Shown in pieces: positions 1 to 9,239 of a stretch of 64,000 nucleotides of DNA. Below the pieces are notes generated by a model, which had not been told where the DNA came from, searched no databases, and saw only the letters and a list, made by a program, of their open reading frames with translations. The stretch is from NCBI RefSeq assembly GCF_000971985.1, contig NZ_LAQQ01000001.1:1426001-1490000 (forward strand). The letters are read 5' to 3'. The DNA comes from Paenibacillus dauci. GTDB lineage: Bacteria > Bacillota > Bacilli > Paenibacillales > Paenibacillaceae. Position 1 is the stretch's first letter; every line of letters starts with the position of its first letter. The position numbers and the translations under genes are program-made.

Positions 1-14
1 GACTGCGATAACTG

Positions 15-965
15 CTATTTTTTCTGTTCCAGCATTCGGATCTGATTCATATGATTAAGGATATACAGATAGTGCTCAGACTTTTTGTCTCCATTGTAGA
101 TCAGTTCATCAATATTCTGGTTCTGCTTGCTGGACAGGTCAGCGATATTGGAAATGTTTCTGGCGATATCGTTGATACTTTTGAGCTGTGAAGATTTTAC
201 AGCCTGCAGTTGCCGGTTTACCTGCGCTTCGGCAGTCATAACACTCTCAAAGCTCTCAGCGGAACGCTGCATGGTATCGCTGGCTACTTTTACAATATCT
301 TTTCCTTTGTTGGATTCCAGGCGGATCGATTCAAGGATATGGCTCATGTCTCCTAGCAGATCGAGAATATCAGTGGCGCTTTTTTTGGTCGTATCGGATA
401 GAGATTTGATTTCACTGGCTACGACGGCAAAGCCTTTTCCTGCTTCTCCCGCCCGTGCAGCTTCAATCGAGGCATTAAGCGACAACAGGTTGGTCTGGGT
501 GGCAATACTGGTGATCGTGCTGGCAAATTGATTGATCTCTTTGTATTTCACTTCGATCGCATTGAATACGGCGACCATATTCTCGAAAACGGTAGACACT
601 TCATTCATATTCCCAGCGGACTGATTCACCAAATTTTGTGTATCCATAATCGTATCCTGCGAGACTTCGATGCTGGAAGCTACCTCATTGATGATCGTCT
701 CGGTTTCTTTATCCAGATCATGCAGTACAGTCTCGATACTTTTAATTTCCTCTGTCGTTTCGTTCAATGAAGCGGCAGCTTGCTTGAATCCGTAGGTGAT
801 ATTGCGTTCCTCGGCCAGAACCAACTGAACATTCTTTTCTATTTCATGCGTTAACATATATACATAAGGCAGCGCCGAAAATGGCTTCTCTACCTGAAGT
901 TGCTGGATCTCGGGTCTAATCTCGATTACATCCGGCTTTTTAATTTTAAATACGCTTTTCAGCAT
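15..965 (-). CDS. Soluble methyl-accepting chemotaxis protein
   Basis: A 316-residue cytoplasmic chemoreceptor expected to control CheA kinase. The conserved signalling hairpin tip is at about residues 154-190 ([20 protein letters not shown], then [11 protein letters not shown]), flanked by long heptad-rich helices. No membrane segment and no HAMP domain is present, so it cannot sense outside the cell by itself. It starts 11 bases after the FIST-domain gene, so the two are almost surely one transcript and the FIST protein is the likely sensory input. The start has a GGGGGAAG ribosome site. The receptor family is certain; the partnership is inferred from adjacency. Confidence 0.93.
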   Translation of the reverse strand: MLKSVFKIKKPDVIEIRPEIQQLQVEKPFSALPYVYMLTHEIEKNVQLVLAEERNITYGFKQAAASLNETTEEIKSIETVLHDLDKETETIINEVASSIEVSQDTIMDTQNLVNQSAGNMNEVSTVFENMVAVFNAIEVKYKEINQFASTITSIATQTNLLSLNASIEAARAGEAGKGFAVVASEIKSLSDTTKKSATDILDLLGDMSHILESIRLESNKGKDIVKVASDTMQRSAESFESVMTAEAQVNRQLQAVKSSQLKSINDIARNISNIADLSSKQNQNIDELIYNGDKKSEHYLYILNHMNQIRMLEQKK

Positions 966-976
966 TTTGCTTCCCC

Positions 977-2008
977 CTATTCAAATGCCAAAAGTACCAT
1001 CGTCTGGTTAAAGTGCTTGTTGTGAATCTGCTCGCCATAACTAATAAATCCTGCCTGGTTGCGGCTCACACTGAGCAGTTTGTCATCCAGGCTTTTCCAT
1101 GTGTTTTCATTTTTGAATTTCAGGCTGCGCAGAATACAGTGCACCGACAGAATAAATGCTGGCTGGAATTCCATCGCATTGAGAGTTTCCTGAAAGCATT
1201 GGTGAACATCTAACGGCTGCAGCACATCGACATACGTGTTGGGAGCAATCTGAGAGTAGAAGGTAATCGACTTGTCCGGGTTTACTTTCATCGGTGAGGT
1301 GATATAGGTGCTATCCTTGATTACCTTGCCCAGCGGATTGTTCATAAATGCCTGTTCCAACTGGTGCTCAGGGATACCGAGTACATTCGCATATTCTACG
1401 GCTGCCGGACGGTTATTGAAGGTGCGTACGAGCCGGTTGAGAGGTTCCGCATCGGTAACGAGCAGACGCTGACCTGTAGTGTAGTAAAGATTTTCCTTGA
1501 GCAGCTGGGTTCGTCTTGGCCAGTTGAAATAAAGCGCTACTCCGTTTACTTTGCGGCTACCGATATAGACTGCTGTTTCCTTGAACTTCACATAGTCGCC
1601 GGAACTACCACCAATAACCTTGAACTTCTCATCCATAAAGAATAGCGTTGTCATTACGCTTTCCTCTTGTCCGGATAATCCATCGTACAAAATAAACATG
1701 AACGCATTTTTGTTATTGCGTACTTTGTTGTAGCCGGATTGCAGCTCTTCAATACTGAGGATGGCTGGTGATTTGATCTCGATGACCTCTACCAGATCTC
1801 GCTGATAGGCAAATCCGCTGATAACGCCTTCCTTGAATCCTTCGGAAGTGTATTCGCCGGCTGTGGAGCACAACACTACATGCTCTGTGGCAAACGTGCT
1901 TATTTCCTTAACATTTTCGACAGTTGTAAACAAAACAATACCTTTATCAGGGTTAGACTCGATGTAGTCTTTGGCTTGAATGGTTGTTTTGAAATATAGT
2001 GATTTCAT
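977..2008 (-). CDS. FIST-domain (FIST_N and FIST_C) sensory protein
   Basis: A 343-residue protein with the layout of the FIST family, which is thought to bind small ligands such as amino acids and feed signal-transduction proteins. Visible landmarks are an N-terminal half with a glycine-rich [10 protein letters not shown] stretch (FIST_N) and a C-terminal half ending in [11 protein letters not shown] (FIST_C). There is no signal peptide or membrane segment. It is the first gene of a two-gene unit with the soluble chemoreceptor downstream. An AAGGAGAGGAAG ribosome site precedes the ATG. Assigned by family look only; the ligand is unknown. Confidence 0.82.
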   Translation of the reverse strand: MKSLYFKTTIQAKDYIESNPDKGIVLFTTVENVKEISTFATEHVVLCSTAGEYTSEGFKEGVISGFAYQRDLVEVIEIKSPAILSIEELQSGYNKVRNNKNAFMFILYDGLSGQEESVMTTLFFMDEKFKVIGGSSGDYVKFKETAVYIGSRKVNGVALYFNWPRRTQLLKENLYYTTGQRLLVTDAEPLNRLVRTFNNRPAAVEYANVLGIPEHQLEQAFMNNPLGKVIKDSTYITSPMKVNPDKSITFYSQIAPNTYVDVLQPLDVHQCFQETLNAMEFQPAFILSVHCILRSLKFKNENTWKSLDDKLLSVSRNQAGFISYGEQIHNKHFNQTMVLLAFE

Positions 2009-2164
2009 CGTATCTTCCTCTCCTTACAGAGATAGTGGCGAGCAGGCGGTATAGTATGGCTACCGGAATTAATATAAGACTATTAAATAATTAAGTTAAT
2101 GGAATAATGATTGATAAAAAAATACATATTACCTAAACGCAATATGTAACCTTTTCTTCAAATT

Positions 2165-2219
2165 AAAAGTCATTCTGCAAACGATAGATAATTCTTATAT
2201 CGTCTGCAGAATGACTTTT
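2165..2219 (-). terminator. Hairpin terminator after the DUF1269-like gene
   Basis: Perfect 15-base arms AAAAGTCATTCTGCA and TGCAGAATGACTTTT enclose a second stem ACGATA/TATCGT. It lies 97 bases past the stop of the minus-strand gene. The remaining bases between 2009 and 2315 show nothing else. Confidence 0.75.
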
Positions 2220-2315
2220 CAATCAGCAATTTATTTAGTTATCGGCTTTTCCTCGACTAAATTTTATACAAGTAAATAATTAAATGACAAATTTCGCTAA
2301 AATTAGACGAACGTA

Positions 2316-2936
2316 TCAGAATCGCTGTTTTAACTTATCAAACTGTTCACGTACCCGGTCGCGAATATCTTCTGCTTTGTCTTTGAACTCTTCCAGACGC
2401 TGACTACGCATCCGCTCACGTGCTTCCTTCTCCAGTTCACGTTCTACCTGACGTGCCTGATTGACCTCGGCACTCACCTCATTAACTTCCCGACGCATCA
2501 TAAAAGCAGGATCGAGCGGGTTCAGTACCTGGTTCAATCCATTCATGTTCTCTTCCTGCACAATAGCAATCAGAGCGAGCTGTCCTTCGTCCAGCTGACG
2601 GACAGTGGCCTGAATCATGCCCACATCCTCTGACAGCTTGTCTGCTGCTATGGAAGCTCCGATCATGGAGCCGATACTGCCGCCCAAAAGCACGCCCAGA
2701 GGTCCGCCCAATATTCCGATCAGCGAACCAAGCAGACCGCCTGTGATCCATTTGCCGGCTACTGCACCATCTGCGCTAAATCCATCTTTGAACTGTACCT
2801 GCCCGTCTTCTTTTTTGACAATTGCAGCCTCGAGAACAGTAAATTGCTCGCTGAGACGCAGATTTTTGAGCTCGGATAGGGCTTGATACGTTTTGCTCTC
2901 TTCTTTGAATACGACCGTCATTACATTTTCCATCAT
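2316..2936 (-). CDS. DUF1269-like protein with central glycine-rich helical pair
   Basis: A 206-residue protein resembling the DUF1269 family, whose function is unknown to me. The N-terminal part looks like a small alpha/beta domain (MTVVFKEESKTYQALSEL). Residues about 55-95 form a glycine-rich hydrophobic segment (GGLLGSLIGILGGPLGVLLG) of the type that may insert in membranes. The last 60 residues are a highly charged coiled coil (RELEKEARERMRSQRLEEF). The gene stands alone. The exact start is uncertain: the first two Met codons have only a weak AGGTG in front, and Met6 is also possible. Confidence 0.7.
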   Translation of the reverse strand: MMENVMTVVFKEESKTYQALSELKNLRLSEQFTVLEAAIVKKEDGQVQFKDGFSADGAVAGKWITGGLLGSLIGILGGPLGVLLGGSIGSMIGASIAADKLSEDVGMIQATVRQLDEGQLALIAIVQEENMNGLNQVLNPLDPAFMMRREVNEVSAEVNQARQVERELEKEARERMRSQRLEEFKDKAEDIRDRVREQFDKLKQRF

Positions 2937-3130
2937 GCACCTGCTTTCTTTGTAAGAAAATTGGATGATTAAGAAGATGATCGGTGTGTCTTATGTATAT
3001 TACCCGTTTGTAGATGCGCAAATAATAAGTTAGGTGAAGAAGATGTGATCATTACGAGGGTAGTTAAGCATATGTATGTTTTAAGCATTTATACGAATGA
3101 TTTTTGTTGGAGAATGAAATGAGCATAACC

Positions 3131-3169
3131 AAAAAAGCCGATCCATTAATCTGTTGGGTCAGCTTTTTG
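3131..3169 (-). terminator. Terminator of the XRE-family regulator gene
   Basis: Read on the minus strand, AAAAAGCTGACC pairs with GGATCGGCTTTTTT. The stem overlaps the stop codon of the regulator and ends in a T run. The 3021-3130 stretch downstream holds no convincing small gene. Confidence 0.7.
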
Positions 3170-4507
3170 ATTACGCTCCATGAGTAGAGACCATTCTTTT
3201 AATACTTTAAGTAATTCCGGATATTCGGTGAACTCACTTTTTTTGTTGATCTGATTGGCGATAGCGAGACATTTGGACATATATTCGATGCCTTGAGAGT
3301 AATTTGCTTGGCGGAAATGGTATATAGCAAGTTGACGATATAAATTCTCAAATCTATCGATATTACTAGCATTCGTATAATATTTATCACTATTTTGAAG
3401 ATCCTCTTTCATCATCTCAATTATTGTTAAAAATTCATTAATTATATGATCTATTATAAAATCATGTTTATTAGCAGCCGTTAAGATAGTCATTAATCCA
3501 GGAAGTACCTCATTATAATTAGATCTTAAAAATTCTACATATTTTGGAAAAAATTCTTGATTACCTTTTAAAACATTCACAGCAAAAAAGTTAGCTTTAG
3601 CAAAATGAGATAATTTTAATACTTCTTTTTCTCCATCTTTATCTAACCCATCAAACCAACTCAAATTCTGGTAACCATTCATATATTTCAAAGCATCTTC
3701 GTATTTTCCCTGCTCAGCTAAAGCATTACTTTTTAAAACATAACCTTGACCATAATAAACAACCAGATGTCTTTCAGTAGATAAACCAGGTTCGTCGTAA
3801 ACATTATTTAAATAAAATCTACTCTTATAGACTTCTTTAGCTACCTCACGTAATTCATCAGCGAATAGTTCTACTTTCCCCCATATTTTCTGAATATAAT
3901 AAACATTGGCAATTTTCATCAATGCATCTAATTTATAACCTACAGGTAGCTTGTATCTGTAAGGTTCAAAAATAATGGCAGCTCGTAGATTATTTTCTGA
4001 ATTTCTACCTTGGCTTAAACAGAAAATTCGATAATGACTTATGGCCAAGCGTTCGGCATGAAGATATTTTTCATTATTAACTACGTACTGATAAAAAGGG
4101 ATCAACTCTTTACGGTATCCTTCATAGTACCATTCTTCTGCTGCAGCAAATACAGCTACTGTCTGGTCAAGATCTTCTATTAACCAACTCAAAACTCGAT
4201 TTATAAGTACTTGTTTATTTAACTGAAGACAACGATACAAAAACTTTTTTAATCTTCTCCAATGAGGTACTTCCCGTTCAAAGCATTCTTCTAAATACAA
4301 TTCATATAACCATCCTTGCTCGTAACCGAGGGCCTCGGCTATTTTATCAATTTGTGGAATTGAAGGCAATTTAGCAGGATTTTTATTAAGTATAAGACTA
4401 AGCGTACCACGATTCATTCCAGAAAACCGACTAAATTGACTTAGATTATAACCTTTTTTTTTCATCTCTTGCTCTATAATAGAACGTATATCGTTTTGTT
4501 TTACCAT
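3146..4507 (-). CDS. XRE-family regulator with long helical (TPR-like) C-terminus
   Basis: A 453-residue protein. Residues 1-70 carry a Cro/C1-type helix-turn-helix (GYNLSQFSRFSGMNRGTLSL). The remaining 380 residues are helix-rich with tyrosine-dense repeats such as AEEWYYEGYRKELIPFYQYV, the general design of TPR-type regulators (Rap/NprR/AimR-like) that sense peptides. The start at 4507 is chosen because AGGGAGAG sits ten bases ahead of that ATG; an upstream ATG at 4546 has no ribosome site. Composition is more AT-rich than the flanks. I found no candidate signal-peptide gene beside it, so peptide sensing is only an inference from architecture. Confidence 0.8.
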   Translation of the reverse strand: MVKQNDIRSIIEQEMKKKGYNLSQFSRFSGMNRGTLSLILNKNPAKLPSIPQIDKIAEALGYEQGWLYELYLEECFEREVPHWRRLKKFLYRCLQLNKQVLINRVLSWLIEDLDQTVAVFAAAEEWYYEGYRKELIPFYQYVVNNEKYLHAERLAISHYRIFCLSQGRNSENNLRAAIIFEPYRYKLPVGYKLDALMKIANVYYIQKIWGKVELFADELREVAKEVYKSRFYLNNVYDEPGLSTERHLVVYYGQGYVLKSNALAEQGKYEDALKYMNGYQNLSWFDGLDKDGEKEVLKLSHFAKANFFAVNVLKGNQEFFPKYVEFLRSNYNEVLPGLMTILTAANKHDFIIDHIINEFLTIIEMMKEDLQNSDKYYTNASNIDRFENLYRQLAIYHFRQANYSQGIEYMSKCLAIANQINKKSEFTEYPELLKVLKEWSLLMERNQKADPTD

Positions 4508-4678
4508 ACTAACTTCTCTCCCTAACTTGATTCTATTCAAAGTCATTTTCAGAACTTTATAGAAACTATGTATACAAATACTTAGGTTTTCTTCTTTTAT
4601 ATTATATATACTTATAAATCAATATGCATTCTATCAAAATCTTCTACTCGATCTGTCTATACTTTCTATTCATATAAA

Positions 4679-4713
4679 GAAACCTCGGAGTGCCAAAGGA
4701 ACTTCGAGGTTTC
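4679..4713 (-). terminator. Terminator after the Spo0E-like gene
   Basis: GAAACCTCGGAG pairs with CTTCGAGGTTTC, six bases past the stop codon of the small gene, with a short T stretch following on the minus strand. Confidence 0.8.
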
Positions 4714-4718
4714 GAGAT

Positions 4719-4898
4719 TTACATTTTTAATTTGCTGCTATCATAAATGCAGGCATTTCGATTAAATTCATTCAGTGTCTGATCCAGCTGCTGAGACTTG
4801 ACCAGTACACGGTGATCCGAGAATCCGTATTGTTCTACCAGATAATGAAGTTCTTCACGCTCCTGTTCAATCCTTTTTAAGCATCCGATCATGTCCAC
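4719..4898 (-). CDS. Spo0E-like aspartyl-phosphate phosphatase
   Basis: A 59-residue protein matching the Spo0E-like family, small two-helix proteins that dephosphorylate Spo0A~P and so delay sporulation. The family core is visible: RIEQEREELHYLVEQYGF as helix 1 and the signature SQQLDQTLNEF in helix 2. The GTG start at 4898 is preferred because AGGAAGGG lies about seven bases ahead; ATG at 4892 is the alternative and shortens the protein by two residues. It has its own terminator. Strong family call; the substrate (Spo0A or another regulator) is not shown by sequence. Confidence 0.85.
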   Translation of the reverse strand: MDMIGCLKRIEQEREELHYLVEQYGFSDHRVLVKSQQLDQTLNEFNRNACIYDSSKLKM

Positions 4899-5308
4899 CT
4901 GTCATCCCTTCCTCTGATTCCATAGTCTTCTTTTATATTCATCTTATTATTGGTTTGAATTTACCTTGAGCTTCATAAGGGTACATCCTACTCTTGGTAG
5001 AGCTGCGCTTAACGACCAGCTGCCAGCAATCTTGCGGTAAAGACGACTATTATTTATATCGGCGGACAGGCTCTCAAAATTTGTATTATTTTTATGTATA
5101 ATCCCATATTTATGTAAAAAAATAGACAGCAACCTTTCTCAATATCATACTGTTGAGAAAAGTTGCTGTCTGAATGACAGTCAGCAGAGAGCAAAAGATT
5201 ATAAAGGTACGTCTATTGCTTCATTTTAAAAATGATTATTCGTCTGCTTGACCTTGAATCAGCTCAGGATACACTGCTGCAATTACAACATATCCATGTG
5301 CTATTCCA
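4899..5308. other. Gene-free interval holding the deo operon terminator
   Basis: Apart from the strong hairpin at 5124-5171 I see nothing here. A 61-codon open frame at 4947-5132 overlaps that hairpin and has no ribosome site or family resemblance. Confidence 0.6.
5116..5171 (-). terminator. Rho-independent terminator of the deo operon
   Basis: Arms 5124-5142 and 5153-5171 (AGACAGCAAC/GTTGCTGTCT, continuing into TTTCTCAA/TTGAGAAA, one mismatch) are followed on the minus strand by seven T residues at 5116-5122. It lies about 140 bases past pdp, the last gene. Confidence 0.9.
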
Positions 5309-6610
5309 TTACTCGGTAACTGTGCCGTATACGAGTGTTGGTGCATCTGCATGATCCGCGATACGGATATTTTCATACAGCATAGCCATTACATCGTCCA
5401 CATTCTCACGGTTGGAGTGAATCGTTACGAGGGATTCGCCAGCTTTAACGGAATCGCCTACTTTTTTGTTCAGCATCAGACCTACAGCCAGATCAATCTC
5501 GGATTCTTTGGTAGCGCGTCCTGCACCAAGCAGCATAGCTGCTGTACCGATCTCATCGGCTACCAGCTCAGCGACAACACCATCTTGCTTAGCAGGTACT
5601 TCGATATGGAATTTCGCTTGTGGCAGACGTTCCGGATGATCCACGACAGATGCATCGCCGCCCTGATTAGCCAGGAACAGTTTGAATTTCTCCAGCGCTT
5701 TACCGTTGGCAATTACTTCTCTCAGTTTTTGCTCTGCTTCTTCCAGAGAGCTTGCTTTGTTTGCCAGGAAGACCATTTGGCTACCCAGTGCAAAGCACAG
5801 TTCTTCCAGATCTTTTGGTCCTTGTCCTTTGAGTGTATCGATTGCTTCCTGGATCTCCAGGGAGTTACCGATTGCCAGACCCAGCGGCTGGCTCATATCG
5901 GAGATAACTGCCATTGTTTTACGGCCTACATTGTTACCGATGCTTACCATGGCATGTGCCAGTTCTTTGGCATCTTCCGGTGTTTTCATAAATGCGCCTG
6001 CGCCTGTTTTAACATCCAGTACGATTGCGTCTGCACCAGCAGCGATTTTCTTACTCATGATGGAGCTTGCGATCAGCGGAATCGAGTTAACTGTAGCTGT
6101 TACGTCACGCAGTGCATACAGCTTTTTGTCTGCAGGCGTCAGGTTACCGCTTTGTCCGATAACAGCGATTTTGCTTTCATTCACCAGCTTGATGAATTCG
6201 TCTTTGGTGATCTCAACGTGGAATCCTTCTACGGCTTCCAGCTTGTCGATCGTACCGCCTGTATGTCCCAGACCACGTCCGGACATTTTGGCTACCGGAA
6301 TATCCAGAGCTGCTACGAGTGGAGCCAGTACGAGAGTTGTAGTATCGCCTACACCGCCTGTAGAGTGCTTGTCGACTTTGACACCTTCGATAGCGGACAG
6401 ATCGATCGTCTCACCGGAGTTCACCATAGCCATCGTCAGATCCGCACGTTCACGCTCGGTCATATCCTGGAAGAATACAGCCATGTTAAACGCACTCATC
6501 TGATAATCCGGCACGTCTCCGTTTGTATATCCTTCAACAATAAAGTTGATTTCTTCTGTAGTCAGTTCTTTACCATCGCGTTTTTTCTCAATCAAGTCTA
6601 CCATTCTCAT
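5309..6610 (-). CDS. pdp: Pyrimidine-nucleoside phosphorylase
   Basis: Phosphorolyses uridine, thymidine and deoxyuridine to the base plus (deoxy)ribose-1-phosphate. At 433 residues it has the usual Bacillus Pdp length. The family signature [16 protein letters not shown] is at about residues 83-98, and KHSTGGVGD and KTGAGAFMK (phosphate and nucleoside binding) are intact. It is the last gene of the deoC-cdd-nupC-deoB-deoD-pdp operon and feeds deoxyribose-1-phosphate to DeoB. Cytosolic. Confidence 0.97.
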   Translation of the reverse strand: MRMVDLIEKKRDGKELTTEEINFIVEGYTNGDVPDYQMSAFNMAVFFQDMTERERADLTMAMVNSGETIDLSAIEGVKVDKHSTGGVGDTTTLVLAPLVAALDIPVAKMSGRGLGHTGGTIDKLEAVEGFHVEITKDEFIKLVNESKIAVIGQSGNLTPADKKLYALRDVTATVNSIPLIASSIMSKKIAAGADAIVLDVKTGAGAFMKTPEDAKELAHAMVSIGNNVGRKTMAVISDMSQPLGLAIGNSLEIQEAIDTLKGQGPKDLEELCFALGSQMVFLANKASSLEEAEQKLREVIANGKALEKFKLFLANQGGDASVVDHPERLPQAKFHIEVPAKQDGVVAELVADEIGTAAMLLGAGRATKESEIDLAVGLMLNKKVGDSVKAGESLVTIHSNRENVDDVMAMLYENIRIADHADAPTLVYGTVTE

Positions 6611-6840
6611 TGTAAAATCTCCTCACTTGTAATGAAATATTTGACATCAATCTAACATAATGGGAAGCAGCAGCAGAGCATCCAACCGCTAATCGGGCTA
6701 GGATCAGATGCTGCTGTGCTGTATGCAATTCTGGAGAAATGCTGGCTTATGATTTTGAGAACGATCTTGCTTCAATCTTCTCGTCCTCACGCAGCCACTA
6801 CTTCTCGGCTATTTGTATTTCTTACTTAACGCTGAATCTC
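6611..6840 (-). other. deoD-pdp spacer with imperfect hairpin
   Basis: A 230-base spacer. AGCATC at 6677-6682 pairs with GATGCT at 6707-6712, extended imperfectly by CAGCAG against CTGCTG. No T run, so it is not an obvious terminator. Confidence 0.45.
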
Positions 6841-7554
6841 TTACTTTTGAAAAGAGATCGCTGCATCCAGAGCGACTTCCATCATCTCGTTGAAAGTGGT
6901 TTGTCTTTCTTCGGATGTAGTCTCTTCGCCTGTCAGCAGGTGGTCACTTACTGTCAGGATCGTCAGAGCGTTCACACCGAACTTGGCAGCGAGTGTGTAC
7001 AGCGCGCTGGTCTCCATCTCTACACCAAGCACGCCATATTCCATCAGACGGCCTGTGATCGTTTTGTCATCACGGTAGAAGGAGTCAGAGCTGAAAATGT
7101 TACCTACATGCAGATTCAGACCTTTTTCCACACCACGATCATAAGCTGCTTTGAGCAGTGGGAAGCTGGCAACCGGTGCAAAGTTGTATCCACCGAAAAT
7201 GTGGTTATTCATGCTGGAATCTGTACTTGCCGCTTGAGCGATGATTACGTCGCGCACTTTGACATTCTCCTGCATACCGCCACATGTACCTACACGGATC
7301 AGGTTCTTCACGCCGTACTCGCTGATCAGCTCATTGGCATAAATGCTGATCGATGGCAAACCCATACCTGTACCTTGTACAGAAATGCGTTGTCCTTTGT
7401 ACGTACCGGTGAAGCCGAGCATACCGCGTACTTCGTTATAACAAGTTACATCTTCCAGATACGTGTCGGCGATGTACTTCGCGCGCAGTGGATCTCCTGG
7501 CAGCAGGATTGTTTCGGCGATGTCGCCTGATTTTGCAGCAATATGAACACTCAT
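6841..7554 (-). CDS. deoD: Purine nucleoside phosphorylase, DeoD type
   Basis: Phosphorolyses purine (deoxy)nucleosides to the base plus (deoxy)ribose-1-phosphate. The 237-residue length is typical of the hexameric DeoD class. Visible motifs are [13 protein letters not shown] near the N-terminus, [23 protein letters not shown] (phosphate binding), VEMETSALY (sugar binding) and SDHLLTGEE. The ATG has an AGGTATATACAA-type upstream region with GGAGG five to ten bases ahead. It lies between deoB and pdp, matching a role in supplying deoxyribose-1-phosphate. Notable is that a DeoD-type rather than a trimeric PunA-type enzyme is in this operon. Confidence 0.96.
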   Translation of the reverse strand: MSVHIAAKSGDIAETILLPGDPLRAKYIADTYLEDVTCYNEVRGMLGFTGTYKGQRISVQGTGMGLPSISIYANELISEYGVKNLIRVGTCGGMQENVKVRDVIIAQAASTDSSMNNHIFGGYNFAPVASFPLLKAAYDRGVEKGLNLHVGNIFSSDSFYRDDKTITGRLMEYGVLGVEMETSALYTLAAKFGVNALTILTVSDHLLTGEETTSEERQTTFNEMMEVALDAAISFQK

Positions 7555-7867
7555 TTGTATATACCTCCAGATAAATAGTATGCGCTTCGAAGGAACCTCG
7601 CTTCAGCAATGGATCGGCTTTCACCCTCTGTTAAGAATGGATATCCGGAATGACTGCCTATAGCAGTCGATATCCATTCTTAAAGGAGGCCGCTACGCTG
7701 TTCCAGTCCGATTCCATTGCTTCCGCTTGGACAGAAGCTATTTTTATGGAGGGGTTAACGGCATTCGCTTAACCCCTTAAAATTAAACAAATAAAAATCC
7801 TATAATCTTCCCTCATGAAGATGACATAGATTTTGAAGTTGCTCCTGATTGTCTATGTCTCGATCTT
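7555..7867 (-). other. deoB-deoD spacer rich in hairpins
   Basis: A 313-base spacer inside the operon without a gene. It contains the dispersed palindromic repeat at 7631-7691 and a second hairpin AGGGGTTAA (7750-7758) with TTAACCCCT (7769-7777). Neither has a T run on the operon strand. Confidence 0.6.
7631..7691. repeat. Dispersed palindromic repeat, copy 1
   Basis: Arms TTAAGAATGGATATC (7631-7645) and GATATCCATTCTTAA (7669-7683) are perfect. Inside is a second perfect stem GACTGC/GCAGTC (7652-7657, 7663-7668), and GGAGGCC follows at 7685-7691. A near-identical outer palindrome followed by the same GGAGGCC occurs at 62882-62942, with a different inner stem. Confidence 0.85.
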
Positions 7868-9049
7868 TTACTTAAGATCGGACAGGAAGCTTTCGCCGTA
7901 TTCAGGCATGTTCACGCCAAAGTTCTCGGCTACAGTTGCAGCGATATCGGCGAAAGTTTTGCGCAGTGGCAGTTCTTGGCCACCATTTGCAAAACGTTTG
8001 GAATAGACGAGCAGTGGTACGTATTCACGGGTATGATCGGTTCCGGTGTAGGTTGGATCGTTACCGTGGTCGGCTGTGATGATCAGCAGGTCGTCTTCTT
8101 CCATTTTCTCGAATACTTCCGGCAGACGTGCATCGTATTCTTCGAGGGCATCTGCATAGCCTTTTGGATCGCGGCGATGACCGAACAGGGCGTCAAAGTC
8201 GACCAGATTCAGGAAGCTCATGCCGTGGAAAGGCTTGGACAATACATTTACCAGTTGATCCATACCATCCATATTGGACTTGGTGCGGATCGATTCGGTT
8301 ACGCCTTCACCGTCGTAGATATCGGAGATCTTACCAATTGCAATGACGTCCAGTCCTGCGTCCTGCATAGCATTCATCGTCGTCGGTCCGAATGGCTTCA
8401 GGGCGTAGTCATGACGGTTGGATGTACGGGTGAACTTCCCTACTTCACCGACAAATGGACGTGCAATAATGCGGCCCAGCATGTACGGATCATCCAATGT
8501 GATCTCGCGGCAGAATTCGCAGATCTCGTACAGTTCTTTGAGAGGAACGACTTCTTCGTGCGCTGCAATCTGCAGTACGGAATCCGCAGAAGTGTAGATA
8601 ATCAGCGCGCCGGTCTTCACATGCTCTTCGCCCAGCTCGTCGATAATCTCGGTACCGCTGGCTGGCTTGTTGCCGATAACTTTGCGGCCTGTTTTCTCTT
8701 CGATACGCTGAATCAGCTCATCCGGGAATCCATCCGGGAATACGCGGAACGGTGTATCAATATACAGTCCCATGATCTCCCAGTGACCTGTCATGGTATC
8801 TTTGCCGCGAGAAGCTTCCTGCATTTTGGTGTAGTAAGCGAGCGGCTGCTCTGCTACCGGAACGCCTTCAATTTCGCTAATATTGGACAATCCCAATTTC
8901 GCCATGTTCGGCATATTCAGTCCGCCGTTCTCACGGGCGATATGTCCGAATGTATCGACATCAACGTCGCCGAATTCTGCAGCATCCGGTGCTTCACCAA
9001 TACCTACAGAATCCATTACTACCAAGTGTACGCGTTTGAATGGTGTCAT
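7868..9049 (-). CDS. deoB: Phosphopentomutase
   Basis: Interconverts (deoxy)ribose-1-phosphate and 5-phosphate, linking the nucleoside phosphorylases to DeoC. The 393-residue length and the alkaline-phosphatase-fold metal sites fit: [12 protein letters not shown] near the N-terminus, [10 protein letters not shown] (catalytic threonine region), and [18 protein letters not shown] near the C-terminus. Manganese-dependent and cytosolic by family knowledge. Third-from-last gene of the operon. Confidence 0.97.
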   Translation of the reverse strand: MTPFKRVHLVVMDSVGIGEAPDAAEFGDVDVDTFGHIARENGGLNMPNMAKLGLSNISEIEGVPVAEQPLAYYTKMQEASRGKDTMTGHWEIMGLYIDTPFRVFPDGFPDELIQRIEEKTGRKVIGNKPASGTEIIDELGEEHVKTGALIIYTSADSVLQIAAHEEVVPLKELYEICEFCREITLDDPYMLGRIIARPFVGEVGKFTRTSNRHDYALKPFGPTTMNAMQDAGLDVIAIGKISDIYDGEGVTESIRTKSNMDGMDQLVNVLSKPFHGMSFLNLVDFDALFGHRRDPKGYADALEEYDARLPEVFEKMEEDDLLIITADHGNDPTYTGTDHTREYVPLLVYSKRFANGGQELPLRKTFADIAATVAENFGVNMPEYGESFLSDLK

Positions 9050-9074
9050 CGTTTATTACTCCTTTCAAAATAGA

Positions 9075-9173
9075 CAGCTTGCTGAATCATACGCCATATC
9101 CATACAGGATATAACACCCTGTAGTCATGCTCAAACAGCAGGGGCTGTCTGAGAGGTACGATTCAACAAGCTG
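9075..9173. repeat. Long-looped inverted repeat in the nupC-deoB spacer
   Basis: CAGCTTGCTGAATC (9075-9088) pairs with GATTCAACAAGCTG (9160-9173) with a single mismatch across a 71-base loop. It fills most of the 190-base spacer between the two genes. Confidence 0.65.
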
Positions 9174-9239
9174 ATGAGCTGTAAAATTGTGCAAAGGACT
9201 ATTTTACAACAGATAAGTTACGATTGGAAATACTCTTTC

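Noticed and set aside
2776-3021. An 81-codon frame near the DUF1269-like start, considered as a peptide gene for the XRE regulator
   Set aside because: It overlaps the DUF1269-like gene in another frame and has no export signal.
4947-5132. A 61-codon minus-strand frame after the deo operon
   Set aside because: It overlaps the deo terminator hairpin and has no ribosome site.
5351-6655. A 434-codon open frame on the plus strand opposite pdp
   Set aside because: It is the antisense shadow of pdp, which has complete family motifs. The frame is cysteine- and phenylalanine-rich with no known domain.
7976-9073. A 365-codon plus-strand frame opposite deoB
   Set aside because: Shadow of deoB, with unnatural composition and no ribosome site.
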